The notes beneath the pieces were generated by a model. That model did no database searches, was not told where the DNA came from, and worked only from the letters and a program-made list of their open reading frames with translations. Shown here piece after piece: positions 34,967-44,518 of a stretch of DNA of 64,000 nucleotides. The stretch's first letter is position 1, and the number at the start of each line of letters is the position of its first letter. The position numbers and the translations under genes were made by a program. Source of the DNA: Paenibacillus contaminans (GTDB lineage Bacteria; Bacillota; Bacilli; Paenibacillales; NBRC-103111); contig NZ_QMFB01000007.1 in assembly GCF_003285015.1 (NCBI RefSeq), forward strand, positions 124,001 through 188,000, written 5' to 3'.

Positions 34967-34995
34967 TTCGGCAGAGCTTTATAGGGGGGAGTCCA

Positions 34996-36486
34996 GTGAG
35001 AGTTCACATACGTTTCGCATTCGCGTTCCTGGCGGCGATCGTCCTGCTGATTGCGGAGGCGCCGCCTGCAGAGGCCCGAAGTCCATACGACGGGTATACG
35101 TACAATAACAAATTCGATCCGGTCGCCTCGCTGAACGGTTACGCCTACATGGATTCGATCGACGGGTTCGACAATGAAGCGGGGCCGTTCAACAAGCCTC
35201 AGGATCTGTATGTGGCAGCCGACGACACGATCTATATCGCCGATACCGGAAATAACCGGATTGTGCATATGGACGCAAATAAACGGGTGCTCGGCATTTA
35301 CGGCTCAACAGACGGCGACGGCAAACTGAACGGACCGAAGGGCGTATTCGCCGCGGAAGACGGAACCGTTTATGTGGCCGATACGAAAAACAGCAGAATT
35401 GCGGTATTTGACCACTCCGGACGGTTCGTCAAAGATTTCCGCGATCCCAAAAGCCCGCTTCTGGGCGAAAAGTTCCTATACTTGCCGTCCAAAGTGATCG
35501 TCGATAAACGCGGTTACTTGTCCATCGTCTGCGACGGCTTGTATCAAGGCTTGCTGCAGCTCGATCCGAACGGAGAATTCGCGGGACTGTTCGGAGGCAA
35601 TCACGTGGCATTCAACGTGACCCGCATCCTGACCAACCTGATTGCAACGAAGGAGCAGAAGGCGCAGATGTCCGGCGATAAGCCGCCGGAGTTTTCCAAC
35701 CTGTTCCAGGATGCGGAAGGATTCATTTATACGACGACGCTAGGCACGGAGACCCTTCAGGTTAAGCGGCTGAGCGCCGTCGGCGTCGACACGCTGAATG
35801 CGCAGGAGTCCGCCATCGGGCGCTACGGGGACTACCGGATGAAGATCACGAACGATAAACGCAAATTTAACTCCTTCGTCGATGTGAGCGTCGACAGCCA
35901 AGGGTTCATTACGGCGCTGGACAAAATTACCGGCAGGGCGTTCCAATACGACAGTCTAGGCAATCTGCTGTTCGCCTTCGGCGGCCTTGGCGCCCAGAAC
36001 GGGCTGATGCTTACGCCTTCGAGCATAGCGCAGACGTCGGACGGTATCATCTATATCGCCGATGAGACAAGAAACCGGATCGACCGTTTTCGCGTCACGG
36101 CGTTCGGGGAGCTGGTGCATCAGGCGTCCGTTCTGTATGCGGACGGCCGTTACGAGGAGTCGCAGGAGCCGTGGGCGCAGGTGCTGCGGCTGAACAGCAA
36201 CTACAATTTGGCTTACTTGGCGATCGGCAAATCGCTGAGCAAGCAGGAGAAATACACCGAAGCGATGAGGTACTTTAAACAAGCGAGAGCTTATGAAGAA
36301 TACTCGGACGCTTTCCTTGAGCAGCGCAAAATATTTCTTCGCAAGCACTTTATCGAATCCGTCCTCGTGCTGATAGCTGTCGGGGTTCTCCTGCGGACCG
36401 TGATCGGGTGGCGGCGGCGCAAACGCAAGCTGTTCCTGAAGAGGCAAATGTCGGCTGTTCGCGCGGAAGGAGGGGAAGTCCGATGA
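34996..36486 (+). CDS. Membrane-anchored NHL-propeller/TPR protein
   Basis: A 496-residue protein. Residues 1-27 are a signal peptide ending near AEA. NHL-type beta-propeller repeats fill most of the rest (TIYIADTGNNRIVHMD, TVYVADTKNSRIAVFD, IIYIADETRNRIDRF). A short TPR region (about 385-445; NYNLAYLAIGKSLSKQEKYTEAMRY has the repeat pattern in part) precedes a C-terminal membrane helix and a basic tail. So the propeller faces outward. The GTG start has GGGGGGAG five bases upstream. It overlaps the Yip1 gene by four bases. It probably has a binding or scaffold role for the importers beside it. Confidence 0.8.
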   Translation: MRVHIRFAFAFLAAIVLLIAEAPPAEARSPYDGYTYNNKFDPVASLNGYAYMDSIDGFDNEAGPFNKPQDLYVAADDTIYIADTGNNRIVHMDANKRVLGIYGSTDGDGKLNGPKGVFAAEDGTVYVADTKNSRIAVFDHSGRFVKDFRDPKSPLLGEKFLYLPSKVIVDKRGYLSIVCDGLYQGLLQLDPNGEFAGLFGGNHVAFNVTRILTNLIATKEQKAQMSGDKPPEFSNLFQDAEGFIYTTTLGTETLQVKRLSAVGVDTLNAQESAIGRYGDYRMKITNDKRKFNSFVDVSVDSQGFITALDKITGRAFQYDSLGNLLFAFGGLGAQNGLMLTPSSIAQTSDGIIYIADETRNRIDRFRVTAFGELVHQASVLYADGRYEESQEPWAQVLRLNSNYNLAYLAIGKSLSKQEKYTEAMRYFKQARAYEEYSDAFLEQRKIFLRKHFIESVLVLIAVGVLLRTVIGWRRRKRKLFLKRQMSAVRAEGGEVR

Positions 36487-37097
36487 GCACATGGAAAATG
36501 GCCGGTCAGGTACTGGCGCATCCGATCGATTTTTATTACGACCTCCAAGAGCCGGGACGCGCCCGGTACCGCGATGCCGCCTTCATGATGGCGCTTGTCG
36601 TTGCGGTGCGGATTTTGTCTCTGTCGATTTCGGGGATCTTGTTCCAGCGGCGAGAAGCTTACGAAATATCCTTCATTACCGAAGCGTCCTCGATCCTCAT
36701 CCTCTGGCTCACCTGGACGGTAGCCAATTGGGGAATCAGCACGATCCAAGAGGGCGAAGGAAAGTTCAAGGAGCTGTTGGTGGGCGGCGCTTACGCTTTG
36801 ACGCCTTACGTCGTCATGACGCTGCCGCTTTCGATGCTGACGAATGTGCTGACGCTTCAGGAAATGCCCGTTTATATTTTCATCAGCGGGTTCGTATTCC
36901 TCTGGGTGGCGTTCCTGCTCATTATGAAAGTGAAAATTTTGCATGACTTCAACCTGTATAAACTGCTGGGCATTCTGATGCTGACCATCATCGGCATGCT
37001 GATCATCTGGTTTGTCCTAATTCTGTTCTATGGTCTTGTCAATCAGGCGTTCAACTTTGTGGCCGGCTTGATTACGGAAATCCGATTCCGCATGTAG
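36483..37097 (+). CDS. Yip1-family membrane protein
   Basis: A 204-residue integral membrane protein of the YIP1 family with five or six helices (FMMALVVAVRILSLSISGIL, SSILILWLTWTVANWGIS, LTPYVVMTLPLSMLTNVL, VYIFISGFVFLWVAFLL, LGILMLTIIGMLIIWFVLI). It overlaps the NHL gene (ATGA) and is 12 bases from the DUF5696 gene. Bacterial Yip1 members have no assigned function. Its fixed place between the propeller and DUF5696 genes suggests the three form a membrane complex. Confidence 0.8.
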   Translation: MSTWKMAGQVLAHPIDFYYDLQEPGRARYRDAAFMMALVVAVRILSLSISGILFQRREAYEISFITEASSILILWLTWTVANWGISTIQEGEGKFKELLVGGAYALTPYVVMTLPLSMLTNVLTLQEMPVYIFISGFVFLWVAFLLIMKVKILHDFNLYKLLGILMLTIIGMLIIWFVLILFYGLVNQAFNFVAGLITEIRFRM

Positions 37098-37109
37098 AGG
37101 GGGGAGCGC

Positions 37110-39395
37110 ATGAGTAAACGTACCATTTACAAACTGTCAGTCTTCGTTGTGATTGCAGCGGTCGTTGCGGCGGTCCTCCTGGTTCGGTATCCGAAAGGAA
37201 AGCAGACGACTGCGGCGGCTAGTAACGGCGTTTGCGCCGAGAACGACGACAAGGCGCCGATCAAGATCCGCGCCCTGGAAGGGGCGGCGGGCGACACCGT
37301 CAAACAGGTGGCCGAGAACGGCAAATTCCGCTTGATGTACGACGGAGCCAAAGGTCTCGTCCATCTGGAAGACAAGTCGAGCGGTTACCGCTGGTACAAC
37401 TATCCGCAGAACCTTGCCGGCATATCGGAGAGCCAGCTTGCGCTGATTCAAAATCCGATGGTGATCCGGTATACCCAGGGGGCTAATCCGACGCTGACTA
37501 ACCCGCTTAAGGAAGCGGGAACGGCGGCGCCCGCCTTGATCGAGGGCGGCGTACGGGTCGATTACGCGCTTACGTCGATCGGGCTGCATTTTGCGATGGA
37601 ATACCGCTTGACGGCAGACGGCATGGAAGTCAAAGTGCCTTTCGAGTCGATTAAGGAGGGTGCCGGCTGCAAACTGGTCAGCCTCGAGCCGCTGCCGTAT
37701 TTCGATGCGGCAAACGCCAAGGAAAACGGCTATCTCTTCATTCCGGACGGCTCGGGCGCAATCGTCAATTTCAAGGAGAAGCATCTGGAATATTTCGACC
37801 GGTACTATCAGAACATTTACGGCGGCGATCCCGCCTTCAAAACGAAAACGAAGGAAACGGTGCTGAAAAATTCGAAGGAAGACGTGTTTCCCGCACCGCA
37901 GGAAACGATCGCCATGCCGGTATTCGGCATCAATCGCGGCAAGCAAGGCTTTGCAGCCATCGTAACGGAAGGCGATTTTGACGCCAAGATCGCGGCGGCT
38001 CCCTCCGGCTACCAGAACATCGGCCTTTACCGGGCGTCTGTCGAATTTACGTACCGCAACGACGATGTCATCTTCATTGGAGATTCAGGCGAAGTGCCGA
38101 TGTATCAAGGCGGCATGATTCAAGGAGACCGGGGTGTCCGCTATGTGCCGCTCCAAGGCGAGCAAAGCGGTTATGTCGGGATGGCGAACGCTTATCGCAG
38201 CTACTTGACGAACGACCGCGGCGTCAAGCCGGTGCCGCAGGATCGTCCGGAGCTTCAGCTGCAGCTGGTAGGCGGCGTGGTGCGGGACGAAATACTCGGC
38301 AGCACCTACGTCAAGATGACCACGTTCGAGCAGGCCAAGGAAATCATCGACCGGTTTACGGAGCAGGGTGTCGATGCGATGGGAGTCACGCTGGAGGGCT
38401 GGTCGGACGGGGGAGTGTTCGGGAGCCAGCCGCTGCATTTTCCTGTCGCCGGCAAGCTTGGGGGTTCGAGTCGTCTTGTGGACCTGGCCAATTACGCCAA
38501 ATCGAAGGGCATCCGGATCACGCTGGACGCGAACTATGTCAAGCCGTATGCGGATAGCGGAACGTTCAAGGAATCGAAGGACGTCATACGCGGACTGAAC
38601 CGCGAGCCGTTGGTCGTACGCCATGCGAATTTGGCTACCTTACAGCAGCAAAAGGGGATGAAATTCCTTTTGCTGAAGCCGGAAACCGCAGCAGGCAAAA
38701 TGAACAAGGAGCTTGCGAAGTATGAGAAGCTGGGCATAACCGGCATTCGAATGGATCACGTCGGCAAGCTGCTTTATTCGGATCAATCCCCGTCCTCGCT
38801 TTTCAGCCGCAAACAAACGGCGGAGAGCTGGAAGGAGGTGCTGGAATCCGTTAAGAATCGGATCGGCGGCGCAGCGGTAAATTACGGCAATGCCTACACG
38901 TTCGGTCATGTGAACCGGATCGACAACGCGCCTATGGATTCGAGTCATTTCATATTCGAAGACCGGACGGTTCCGTTCTATCAAATCGTGCTCCGCGGCC
39001 TCATCCCTTATTACGGAGAACCCGGGAATATGCGCGAGGACGGACCGAAATCGTTCTTGCGGATGATCGAATACGGGGCGATGCCGCTGTACCGGTTGTC
39101 CTATGCGAATTCGTCCAATCTCCAGCGCACGCCGCTGAACGATCTGATCAGCTCGGACTACCGGGATTGGCTTGAACCGGCGGCGGAGGAATACCGGAAA
39201 GCCGCAAAAGCGCTGAAGCCGGTGACGAATCAGCCGATCGTCGGTCACGAGCAGCTGGAGCCGGACGTGTATCGTACGACTTTCGCGAACGGCGTCGCCA
39301 TTTATGTGAATTATGGGGAAAGTGCCAAGCTTGCGGACAATGTGAGGATCGAAGCAGGCAGCTATGCCGTCGTCGAAGGGGGGAGCGCCAAATGA
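37110..39395 (+). CDS. DUF5696 protein, membrane-anchored, possible glycoside hydrolase
   Basis: A 761-residue protein with a single N-terminal membrane helix (8-25) and a long extracytoplasmic part. The first half is a beta-sandwich region resembling galactose-mutarotase-type folds; the second half looks like a TIM barrel (GVDAMGVTLEGWSDGG, SKGIRITLDANYVKP, YEKLGITGIRMDHVG, MDSSHFIFEDRTVPFYQIVLRGLIPY). This arrangement suggests a polysaccharide-active enzyme at the outer face of the membrane, but DUF5696 has no proven activity. GGGGGGAG precedes the ATG. It overlaps the next permease gene by four bases, so it is translated together with the second importer. Confidence 0.75.
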   Translation: MSKRTIYKLSVFVVIAAVVAAVLLVRYPKGKQTTAAASNGVCAENDDKAPIKIRALEGAAGDTVKQVAENGKFRLMYDGAKGLVHLEDKSSGYRWYNYPQNLAGISESQLALIQNPMVIRYTQGANPTLTNPLKEAGTAAPALIEGGVRVDYALTSIGLHFAMEYRLTADGMEVKVPFESIKEGAGCKLVSLEPLPYFDAANAKENGYLFIPDGSGAIVNFKEKHLEYFDRYYQNIYGGDPAFKTKTKETVLKNSKEDVFPAPQETIAMPVFGINRGKQGFAAIVTEGDFDAKIAAAPSGYQNIGLYRASVEFTYRNDDVIFIGDSGEVPMYQGGMIQGDRGVRYVPLQGEQSGYVGMANAYRSYLTNDRGVKPVPQDRPELQLQLVGGVVRDEILGSTYVKMTTFEQAKEIIDRFTEQGVDAMGVTLEGWSDGGVFGSQPLHFPVAGKLGGSSRLVDLANYAKSKGIRITLDANYVKPYADSGTFKESKDVIRGLNREPLVVRHANLATLQQQKGMKFLLLKPETAAGKMNKELAKYEKLGITGIRMDHVGKLLYSDQSPSSLFSRKQTAESWKEVLESVKNRIGGAAVNYGNAYTFGHVNRIDNAPMDSSHFIFEDRTVPFYQIVLRGLIPYYGEPGNMREDGPKSFLRMIEYGAMPLYRLSYANSSNLQRTPLNDLISSDYRDWLEPAAEEYRKAAKALKPVTNQPIVGHEQLEPDVYRTTFANGVAIYVNYGESAKLADNVRIEAGSYAVVEGGSAK

Positions 39396-40270
39396 AAGGA
39401 AAGCTGCGCTTGACGCTAAGGGGCAGACACATATGGGAAGGCTACTCCTTCGTTGCGCTATGGACGATCGGGTTTCTGGTTTTTATGGCGATTCCGCTCG
39501 TCCGGTCGCTCATCTACTCGCTGCAGGATTTGAAGGTAAGCTCAGGGCGTCTTGAAGCGACTTACATCGGCCTCAAAAATTACAGGCAGGCGTTTACGAT
39601 AGATGTGGAGTTCATGCCGATCCTGAAAGACACGATGCTGAAAATGGGGTTTCAAGTGCCGCTCATCCTCATTTTCGCTATGTTCAGCGCTATCCTGTTG
39701 AATAGACCGATGAAAGGCAGAATCTTCTTCCGCGGCGTCTTCTTCCTTCCGGTCATCATCGCCGCGGGTGAAACGCTGCAGAAATTAACCGCCCAAGGCG
39801 CGGCGACACTGCCGATTTTCCAGCAGTATGATATGAAAAGCATGCTGCAGGACTACATTCCGCTGGAGCTGCTGACGCCGCTGTTGTCCATGATGGATTC
39901 GCTCACGCTCGTCATGTGGGGGGCCGGGGTTCCGATCCTGATCCTGCTGGCGGGTCTGCAAACGATATCTCCGACGCTTTATGAAGCGGCCAAATGCGAC
40001 GGCGCGACGCCTTGGGAGAACTTTTGGAAAATTACGTTTCCGATGATCATGCCGATGCTGCTCGTGAGCACGCTGTTTTGTATCGTCGACTCGTTTACGT
40101 CGGTTATGAACAAGATGATGCGTTTTATCAATACGCTCGTTTTCAATAAGTTCAGCTACGGCTACGCCTCGGCCATCGGATGGATTTATTTCGTCTTCAT
40201 CTTTATCGTCATCGGCATCGTATTCGCGATATTCCGCAATACGTCCGCCATGGCCAAGGACAGGAGGTAA
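39392..40270 (+). CDS. Sugar ABC transporter permease (second importer, MalF type)
   Basis: A 292-residue permease with six helices and the EAA motif YEAAKCDGATPWENFWKITFPMIMP. It overlaps the DUF5696 stop (ATGA) and is followed by its partner after four bases. The GGGGGAG ribosome site lies inside the DUF5696 gene. It begins the second importer in the cluster, in the order permease, permease, binding protein, which is a mirror of the first importer. Confidence 0.92.
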   Translation: MKGKLRLTLRGRHIWEGYSFVALWTIGFLVFMAIPLVRSLIYSLQDLKVSSGRLEATYIGLKNYRQAFTIDVEFMPILKDTMLKMGFQVPLILIFAMFSAILLNRPMKGRIFFRGVFFLPVIIAAGETLQKLTAQGAATLPIFQQYDMKSMLQDYIPLELLTPLLSMMDSLTLVMWGAGVPILILLAGLQTISPTLYEAAKCDGATPWENFWKITFPMIMPMLLVSTLFCIVDSFTSVMNKMMRFINTLVFNKFSYGYASAIGWIYFVFIFIVIGIVFAIFRNTSAMAKDRR

Positions 40271-40274
40271 GCGC

Positions 40275-41264
40275 GTGAAAGAAACCCGGTTCACCCTCGT
40301 TTACAGGCGCAGGCCGGCTCACGAGCCGGTTTCCGCCTCCGGCTTTCTTCGCTCGACGGGCGTAAGACGGGTGAAGGATGCGATAAGCGCAACGATTCAT
40401 TATGTGATGATTCTCAGTCTGTCTTTCGTTTTCCTGTACCCGATGCTTTATATGATCAGCCAATCGTTTATGACGGGGCAGGATGTGGCGGATGCGCTCG
40501 TCCAGTGGATACCGAAGTCGCTGAAGTTCGATAATTTCATTTTTGCGTTCAACAGCTTGTCGTACATGAAGCACTTCAAGAACAGTGTCATCTTATCGCT
40601 GGGCGGAGCCCTGCTGCAGCTGTTCGGCTGCGCGCTTGCGGGATACGGCTTCGCGCGTTACCGGTTTCCGGGATACACGTTACTGATGGTTTTGCTTCTG
40701 TTTACGTTTCTTGTTCCGCCCCAGTCGATCGTCGTGCCTTTGTTCCTGTTGTTCAGCGATTTGAAAATGATGAATACGTACTTGCCGCTCCTCGTTCCTA
40801 ACTTTTTCGGCCATGGGCTGCGCGGCGCATTGTTCGTCCTCGTCTACATGCAGTTTTTCCGCGGGCTGCCGCATCAGCTCGAGGAGGCTGCCAAGATCGA
40901 CGGAGCCGGACCTTGGCGGACGTTCATATCGATCATGGTGCCGCTGGCGAAGCCGGCTATACTGGTTGTTTTCCTGTTCTCGATCGTCTGGCATTGGAAC
41001 GATTCCTTCTTTCCGAACCTGTATCTGAATAAGTCGGACACCTTCACCTTGAATCAGAAGCTGGGGACGATCGAGGTGACGAAGGAAAAGGATGAAACCG
41101 GGATGAAGCAAGACTCGAAGGATGTAATCGGAGAGCTTCCGACCAACCATGAGAAGCTGATGGCGGGAGCGTTTCTGACGATATTGCCGATACTCCTCCT
41201 GTATTTATTCACACAGCGTTATTTCGTGGAAAGCGTCGAACGAACGGGGATTGCCGGCGAATAA
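40275..41264 (+). CDS. Sugar ABC transporter permease (second importer, MalG type)
   Basis: A 329-residue permease with the EAA motif LEEAAKIDGAGPWRTFISIM. It is longer than usual (about 280): an insert of roughly 35 mostly charged residues (about 255-292, NQKLGTIEVTKEKDETGMKQDSKD in part) precedes the last helix. The GTG start has AGGAGG upstream and lies four bases after the previous stop. Confidence 0.9.
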   Translation: MKETRFTLVYRRRPAHEPVSASGFLRSTGVRRVKDAISATIHYVMILSLSFVFLYPMLYMISQSFMTGQDVADALVQWIPKSLKFDNFIFAFNSLSYMKHFKNSVILSLGGALLQLFGCALAGYGFARYRFPGYTLLMVLLLFTFLVPPQSIVVPLFLLFSDLKMMNTYLPLLVPNFFGHGLRGALFVLVYMQFFRGLPHQLEEAAKIDGAGPWRTFISIMVPLAKPAILVVFLFSIVWHWNDSFFPNLYLNKSDTFTLNQKLGTIEVTKEKDETGMKQDSKDVIGELPTNHEKLMAGAFLTILPILLLYLFTQRYFVESVERTGIAGE

Positions 41265-41401
41265 ACAAGGCTTTGAAAGGGGTGATGCCGCAGTTTGGCG
41301 CACAGGTGTCCATGGCAAGACGAACGGGCGGTTACAGTCACCAAAAAGCGGGGAAACGGCAAGTCGAAGGACGAAAATACACTGCGAAGGAGAGAAGAAC
41401 G

Positions 41402-42796
41402 ATGAAAAAAATGTCACTCTCATTGTCAGCCATCCTTTTATCGGTCGGATTGGCGTTAAGCGGATGCAGCGGATCGAATGCGCCGGGGGATAGCGGAAGC
41501 AGCAGTCCTAAGCCAAGCGGCACGGACAGCTCCGCGAAGCCGAGCGCAAGCGCAAGTCCTAGCGCAAGCGCCGCTCCGGCGAAGAAGCCGGAGGATTTTA
41601 AAGGCGAGATTACGGTCTGGAAAGGCTACGAGGACGTCACCAATCTTTTCCGGAAAAAGTATCCGAACGTCAAGGTCATCACCGATACGCCGCCGAAATC
41701 GGAGGATAAATTTACGACCGCTCTGGCCACAGGCACCGGAGCGCCGGACGTTATCGATTTGTCGCAGGCGCATTTCCATAAATTCAAAGCGATGGCCGGT
41801 TTGGAAAACCTGCTCGACGCTCCTTACAATGCGGGCGCCATGCAGAAAGATTTTGCACCCATGGCTTGGGAAATGTCTACGACGCTTGACGGCAAAAAGC
41901 TGTTCGGGCTGCCTTGGCGGATGACGCCTTACGTCATGTTTTACCGTGCGGACATTTTCGAAGAGAACGGTTATCCGTCCGACCCGGATTCGGTAGGGCA
42001 GCTGATTGCCGATCCGGATAAGTTTTTCGAGTTGGCGCAAAAAATGCGGGCCAAAGGCCATTATTTCTTCCGTAAAGCGGAGGAAGTGACCGACATCGCA
42101 TCTCCGGGCGTCGGCTACTATGACAAGGACCTAAAATATTTACGGAATAACGATACGTTCGCCAAAGCGATCGACTATGCAAAGCGGGCGACTCAGCTCG
42201 ATCTGATTTTCCCGGGCGCGAAAGAGGAGCAGGACCGTGCGCTCAACAACGGCAAGCTGATCACGTATTTCGGCGGCGTGTACAGACTCAGCACGTTCCA
42301 AATCGACGAAAACGGCGGCAAAGGCTCGTTGTCCGAAAACCAAGGCAAATGGCGGATGACGACGCTGCCGTTCGGTCAGCATCCGGGTCTCGGATACGGC
42401 ACATATGTGATTCCTTCGCAAAGCAAAAACAAAGAGCTCGCATGGGAATATATCAAATTCGCAGTCACCTCGCCCGAGGCGCAGCAAATTTTCATGAAGA
42501 CGGCGGATTTGACGCCGTATAAACCGCACTGGAGTTTGCCGATCGTCAAGGAAAAGGTAGAACCGGCAATGGGCGGACAGAAGATACTCGAAGAAGGCTT
42601 CAAGATGGTTGATAAAATGGTGTACCAAAGCGGCAATCCGCTCGACGAAAAGGCCTCCACGATTTGGGGCGAGAAGCTGACCGAAGCGCTTACGAAAAAT
42701 CAGGATTCCCGCGCCGTCCTTCAGCAAATCGCGGACGAAACGGAGAAGGCGGTATCCGTCGAGAAAGACGCGCTTAAGAAAGTTCTGGGTAAATAA
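41402..42796 (+). CDS. Lipoprotein sugar-binding protein (second importer)
   Basis: A 464-residue family-1 extracellular solute-binding protein. The lipobox LSGC puts the mature N-terminal Cys near residue 22; a Ser/Pro/Ala/Lys-rich tether follows to about residue 65. The body has ATGTGAPDVIDLSQAH, VMFYRADIFEENGYP, and the closing AWEYIKFAVTSPEAQQ. AAGGAGAG precedes ATG 41402; ATG 41273 would add a non-conserved extension before the signal peptide. It supplies the second pair of permeases. The 137-base gap before it may allow separate expression. Confidence 0.9.
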   Translation: MKKMSLSLSAILLSVGLALSGCSGSNAPGDSGSSSPKPSGTDSSAKPSASASPSASAAPAKKPEDFKGEITVWKGYEDVTNLFRKKYPNVKVITDTPPKSEDKFTTALATGTGAPDVIDLSQAHFHKFKAMAGLENLLDAPYNAGAMQKDFAPMAWEMSTTLDGKKLFGLPWRMTPYVMFYRADIFEENGYPSDPDSVGQLIADPDKFFELAQKMRAKGHYFFRKAEEVTDIASPGVGYYDKDLKYLRNNDTFAKAIDYAKRATQLDLIFPGAKEEQDRALNNGKLITYFGGVYRLSTFQIDENGGKGSLSENQGKWRMTTLPFGQHPGLGYGTYVIPSQSKNKELAWEYIKFAVTSPEAQQIFMKTADLTPYKPHWSLPIVKEKVEPAMGGQKILEEGFKMVDKMVYQSGNPLDEKASTIWGEKLTEALTKNQDSRAVLQQIADETEKAVSVEKDALKKVLGK

Positions 42797-42817
42797 CGGA
42801 TTAAGGAGCGGATCGTA

Positions 42818-43855
42818 GTGGCCAAACTCAAAATCGGCGTCGTCGGCGGCGGGGGGATAGCGCAAGCGGCTCATATTAACAACTACAAGAAGCACGGCGA
42901 TAAGGTGGAGCTAGTCGCGATCGCCGACGTGAACAAAGGAGTGCTGCAGCGGAATATCGAGGAGCACGGGTTCGCGTACGCTTTCGAAGATTATAACGAA
43001 ATGTTCGCCGATGTGGAGCTTGACGCCGTCAGCATTTGTACGCCGAACAAATTTCACGCCCCGGCAACGCTGGCCGCGCTGAAGGCGGGCTGCAACGTAC
43101 TGTGCGAAAAACCGCCAGCCATGACCGCGGCGGAAGCGGAGGCGATGGAGGAAGCGGCGAACGCGTCCGGGAAAATACTCGCCTACGGCTTCAACAACCG
43201 CTATAAAGCGCGGGCGCAATATCTCAAGCGGATGATTGAAGACGGGGAACTCGGCCGGATTTATGCCGGCCGGATATCGGCGATGCGCAGGAACGGCATC
43301 CCGGGGGGCGTTTTCGTCAACCAGGAGCTCCAGGGCGGCGGTCCGCTTATCGACATCGGCGTTCATATGCTGGATCTGGCCTTGTGGTACATGGAGTTTC
43401 CGAAGCCGGTGTCGGTGCTCGGCTCTACACACCGGGAGCTCGGCATCAAGCCGCTCGAATCCGTACCGACGCCGTGGGATTACCGGAACTATACCGTTGA
43501 GGATTTGGCGATGGGCATGATCAAGTTCGATAACGGGGCGACGCTGCTGCTCGAAACGAGCTTTATCGTCCATACGCTGGAGAATACGAATAATACGGTT
43601 AGACTGCACGGCACGAAGGGCGGCTGCGACTTCAAGACGGGAGGCGTCTTCCAAAGCCGCTACGGAACGATCGTCGATATCGCGGCGCCGAAGCTGCCCG
43701 ACCCCGACTCCCATCAGCTTCAGCTGGAAGCGTTCATCGACGCCGTCGCCGGAAACGGACGTATGCTGTCGACTCCCCGTCAGGGGGTCATCGTGCAGCA
43801 AATTATCGAAGGGTTGTACCGTTCGGCGGAAACCGGGGAAGCGGTGAAGCTGTAA
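42818..43855 (+). CDS. Gfo/Idh/MocA-family dehydrogenase 1
   Basis: A 345-residue NAD(P)-dependent sugar or cyclitol dehydrogenase. The Rossmann motif is VVGGGGIAQAAH, the catalytic-lysine motif is CEKPPAMTAAEAEAM, and the DIGVHMLDLALW segment holds the conserved Asp/His pair. GTG start with AAGGAG nine bases upstream. Its stop overlaps the histidine phosphatase start by one base (TAATG), so the two are translated together. Substrate unknown; scyllo/myo-inositol and amino-sugar oxidations are common in the family. Confidence 0.88.
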   Translation: MAKLKIGVVGGGGIAQAAHINNYKKHGDKVELVAIADVNKGVLQRNIEEHGFAYAFEDYNEMFADVELDAVSICTPNKFHAPATLAALKAGCNVLCEKPPAMTAAEAEAMEEAANASGKILAYGFNNRYKARAQYLKRMIEDGELGRIYAGRISAMRRNGIPGGVFVNQELQGGGPLIDIGVHMLDLALWYMEFPKPVSVLGSTHRELGIKPLESVPTPWDYRNYTVEDLAMGMIKFDNGATLLLETSFIVHTLENTNNTVRLHGTKGGCDFKTGGVFQSRYGTIVDIAAPKLPDPDSHQLQLEAFIDAVAGNGRMLSTPRQGVIVQQIIEGLYRSAETGEAVKL

Positions 43856-44460
43856 TGGACTTATTCATCATCAGGCACGGTCAATCGGTCGGCAATATAA
43901 GCGAGGAAGATATGCCCGATTGTCCGCTTACCGAGCTTGGCCGACGCCAGGCGGAGCATGTCGCCGACTGCTTGGAGGGGGCCGGGTTGACGCATATCGT
44001 GTCGAGTCCGCTTATTCGGGCGATCGAAACGGCGCAGCCGCTCGCGCGGCGATCGGAGCTTCCGGTTCGCGTATGGCTCGAAGCTTATGAAATCAGGAAC
44101 CGCGGCCCTTACCGCGGACCGAAGAGCGAAGAGCTGGAGCGTTTATTTGCCGGCATCCTGCTGGAGGACGAAATGGACGCGGAGGGCTGGTTTTACGCGG
44201 GCGATGAAACGCCCGAAAGGGGACATGAGCGGGCGCAGCGCTTCATCGGTCGGCTGCGCCGCGAATTCCCCGGCGACGAGCGCGTGGCGCTGTTCGCGCA
44301 TGGCGGTTTTAACCGGTACCTGCTGAGAGCGGCGATCGGTTTGGATCATAACAGCGGCGTTCGTTTTGCAGAGAGCAACGGGAGTATTTACTGGATCAGC
44401 TTCAAGGAACGGGAAACCGTGGTGGAATACGCAGGTTTGCCGAGACCGTTGTTCGGTTGA
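43855..44460 (+). CDS. Histidine phosphatase 1
   Basis: A 201-residue phosphoglycerate-mutase-like phosphatase. The phosphohistidine motif is FIIRHGQS (His8), the second basic motif is SSPLIRAIETAQPL, and the second His is in FAHGGFNRYLL. Size matches cobC/SixA-type phosphatases rather than mutases. It is followed after 58 bases by a close paralogue and resembles a third at 57707. It probably removes a phosphate from a small sugar phosphate in this pathway. Confidence 0.9.
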   Translation: MDLFIIRHGQSVGNISEEDMPDCPLTELGRRQAEHVADCLEGAGLTHIVSSPLIRAIETAQPLARRSELPVRVWLEAYEIRNRGPYRGPKSEELERLFAGILLEDEMDAEGWFYAGDETPERGHERAQRFIGRLRREFPGDERVALFAHGGFNRYLLRAAIGLDHNSGVRFAESNGSIYWISFKERETVVEYAGLPRPLFG

Positions 44461-44518
44461 CGCGATTTGCAGTGAGCTTGTTGGAAGAAAAACACCATTG
44501 CGCGACAGGGAGGAAGCT

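Noticed and set aside
34702-34995. Long upstream extension of the NHL-protein frame
   Set aside because: It overlaps the permease gene in another frame; the signal peptide and ribosome site start at GTG 34996.
41273-41401. Earlier ATG for the lipoprotein binding protein
   Set aside because: It would place 43 basic residues before a normal lipoprotein signal peptide; ATG 41402 has the better ribosome site.
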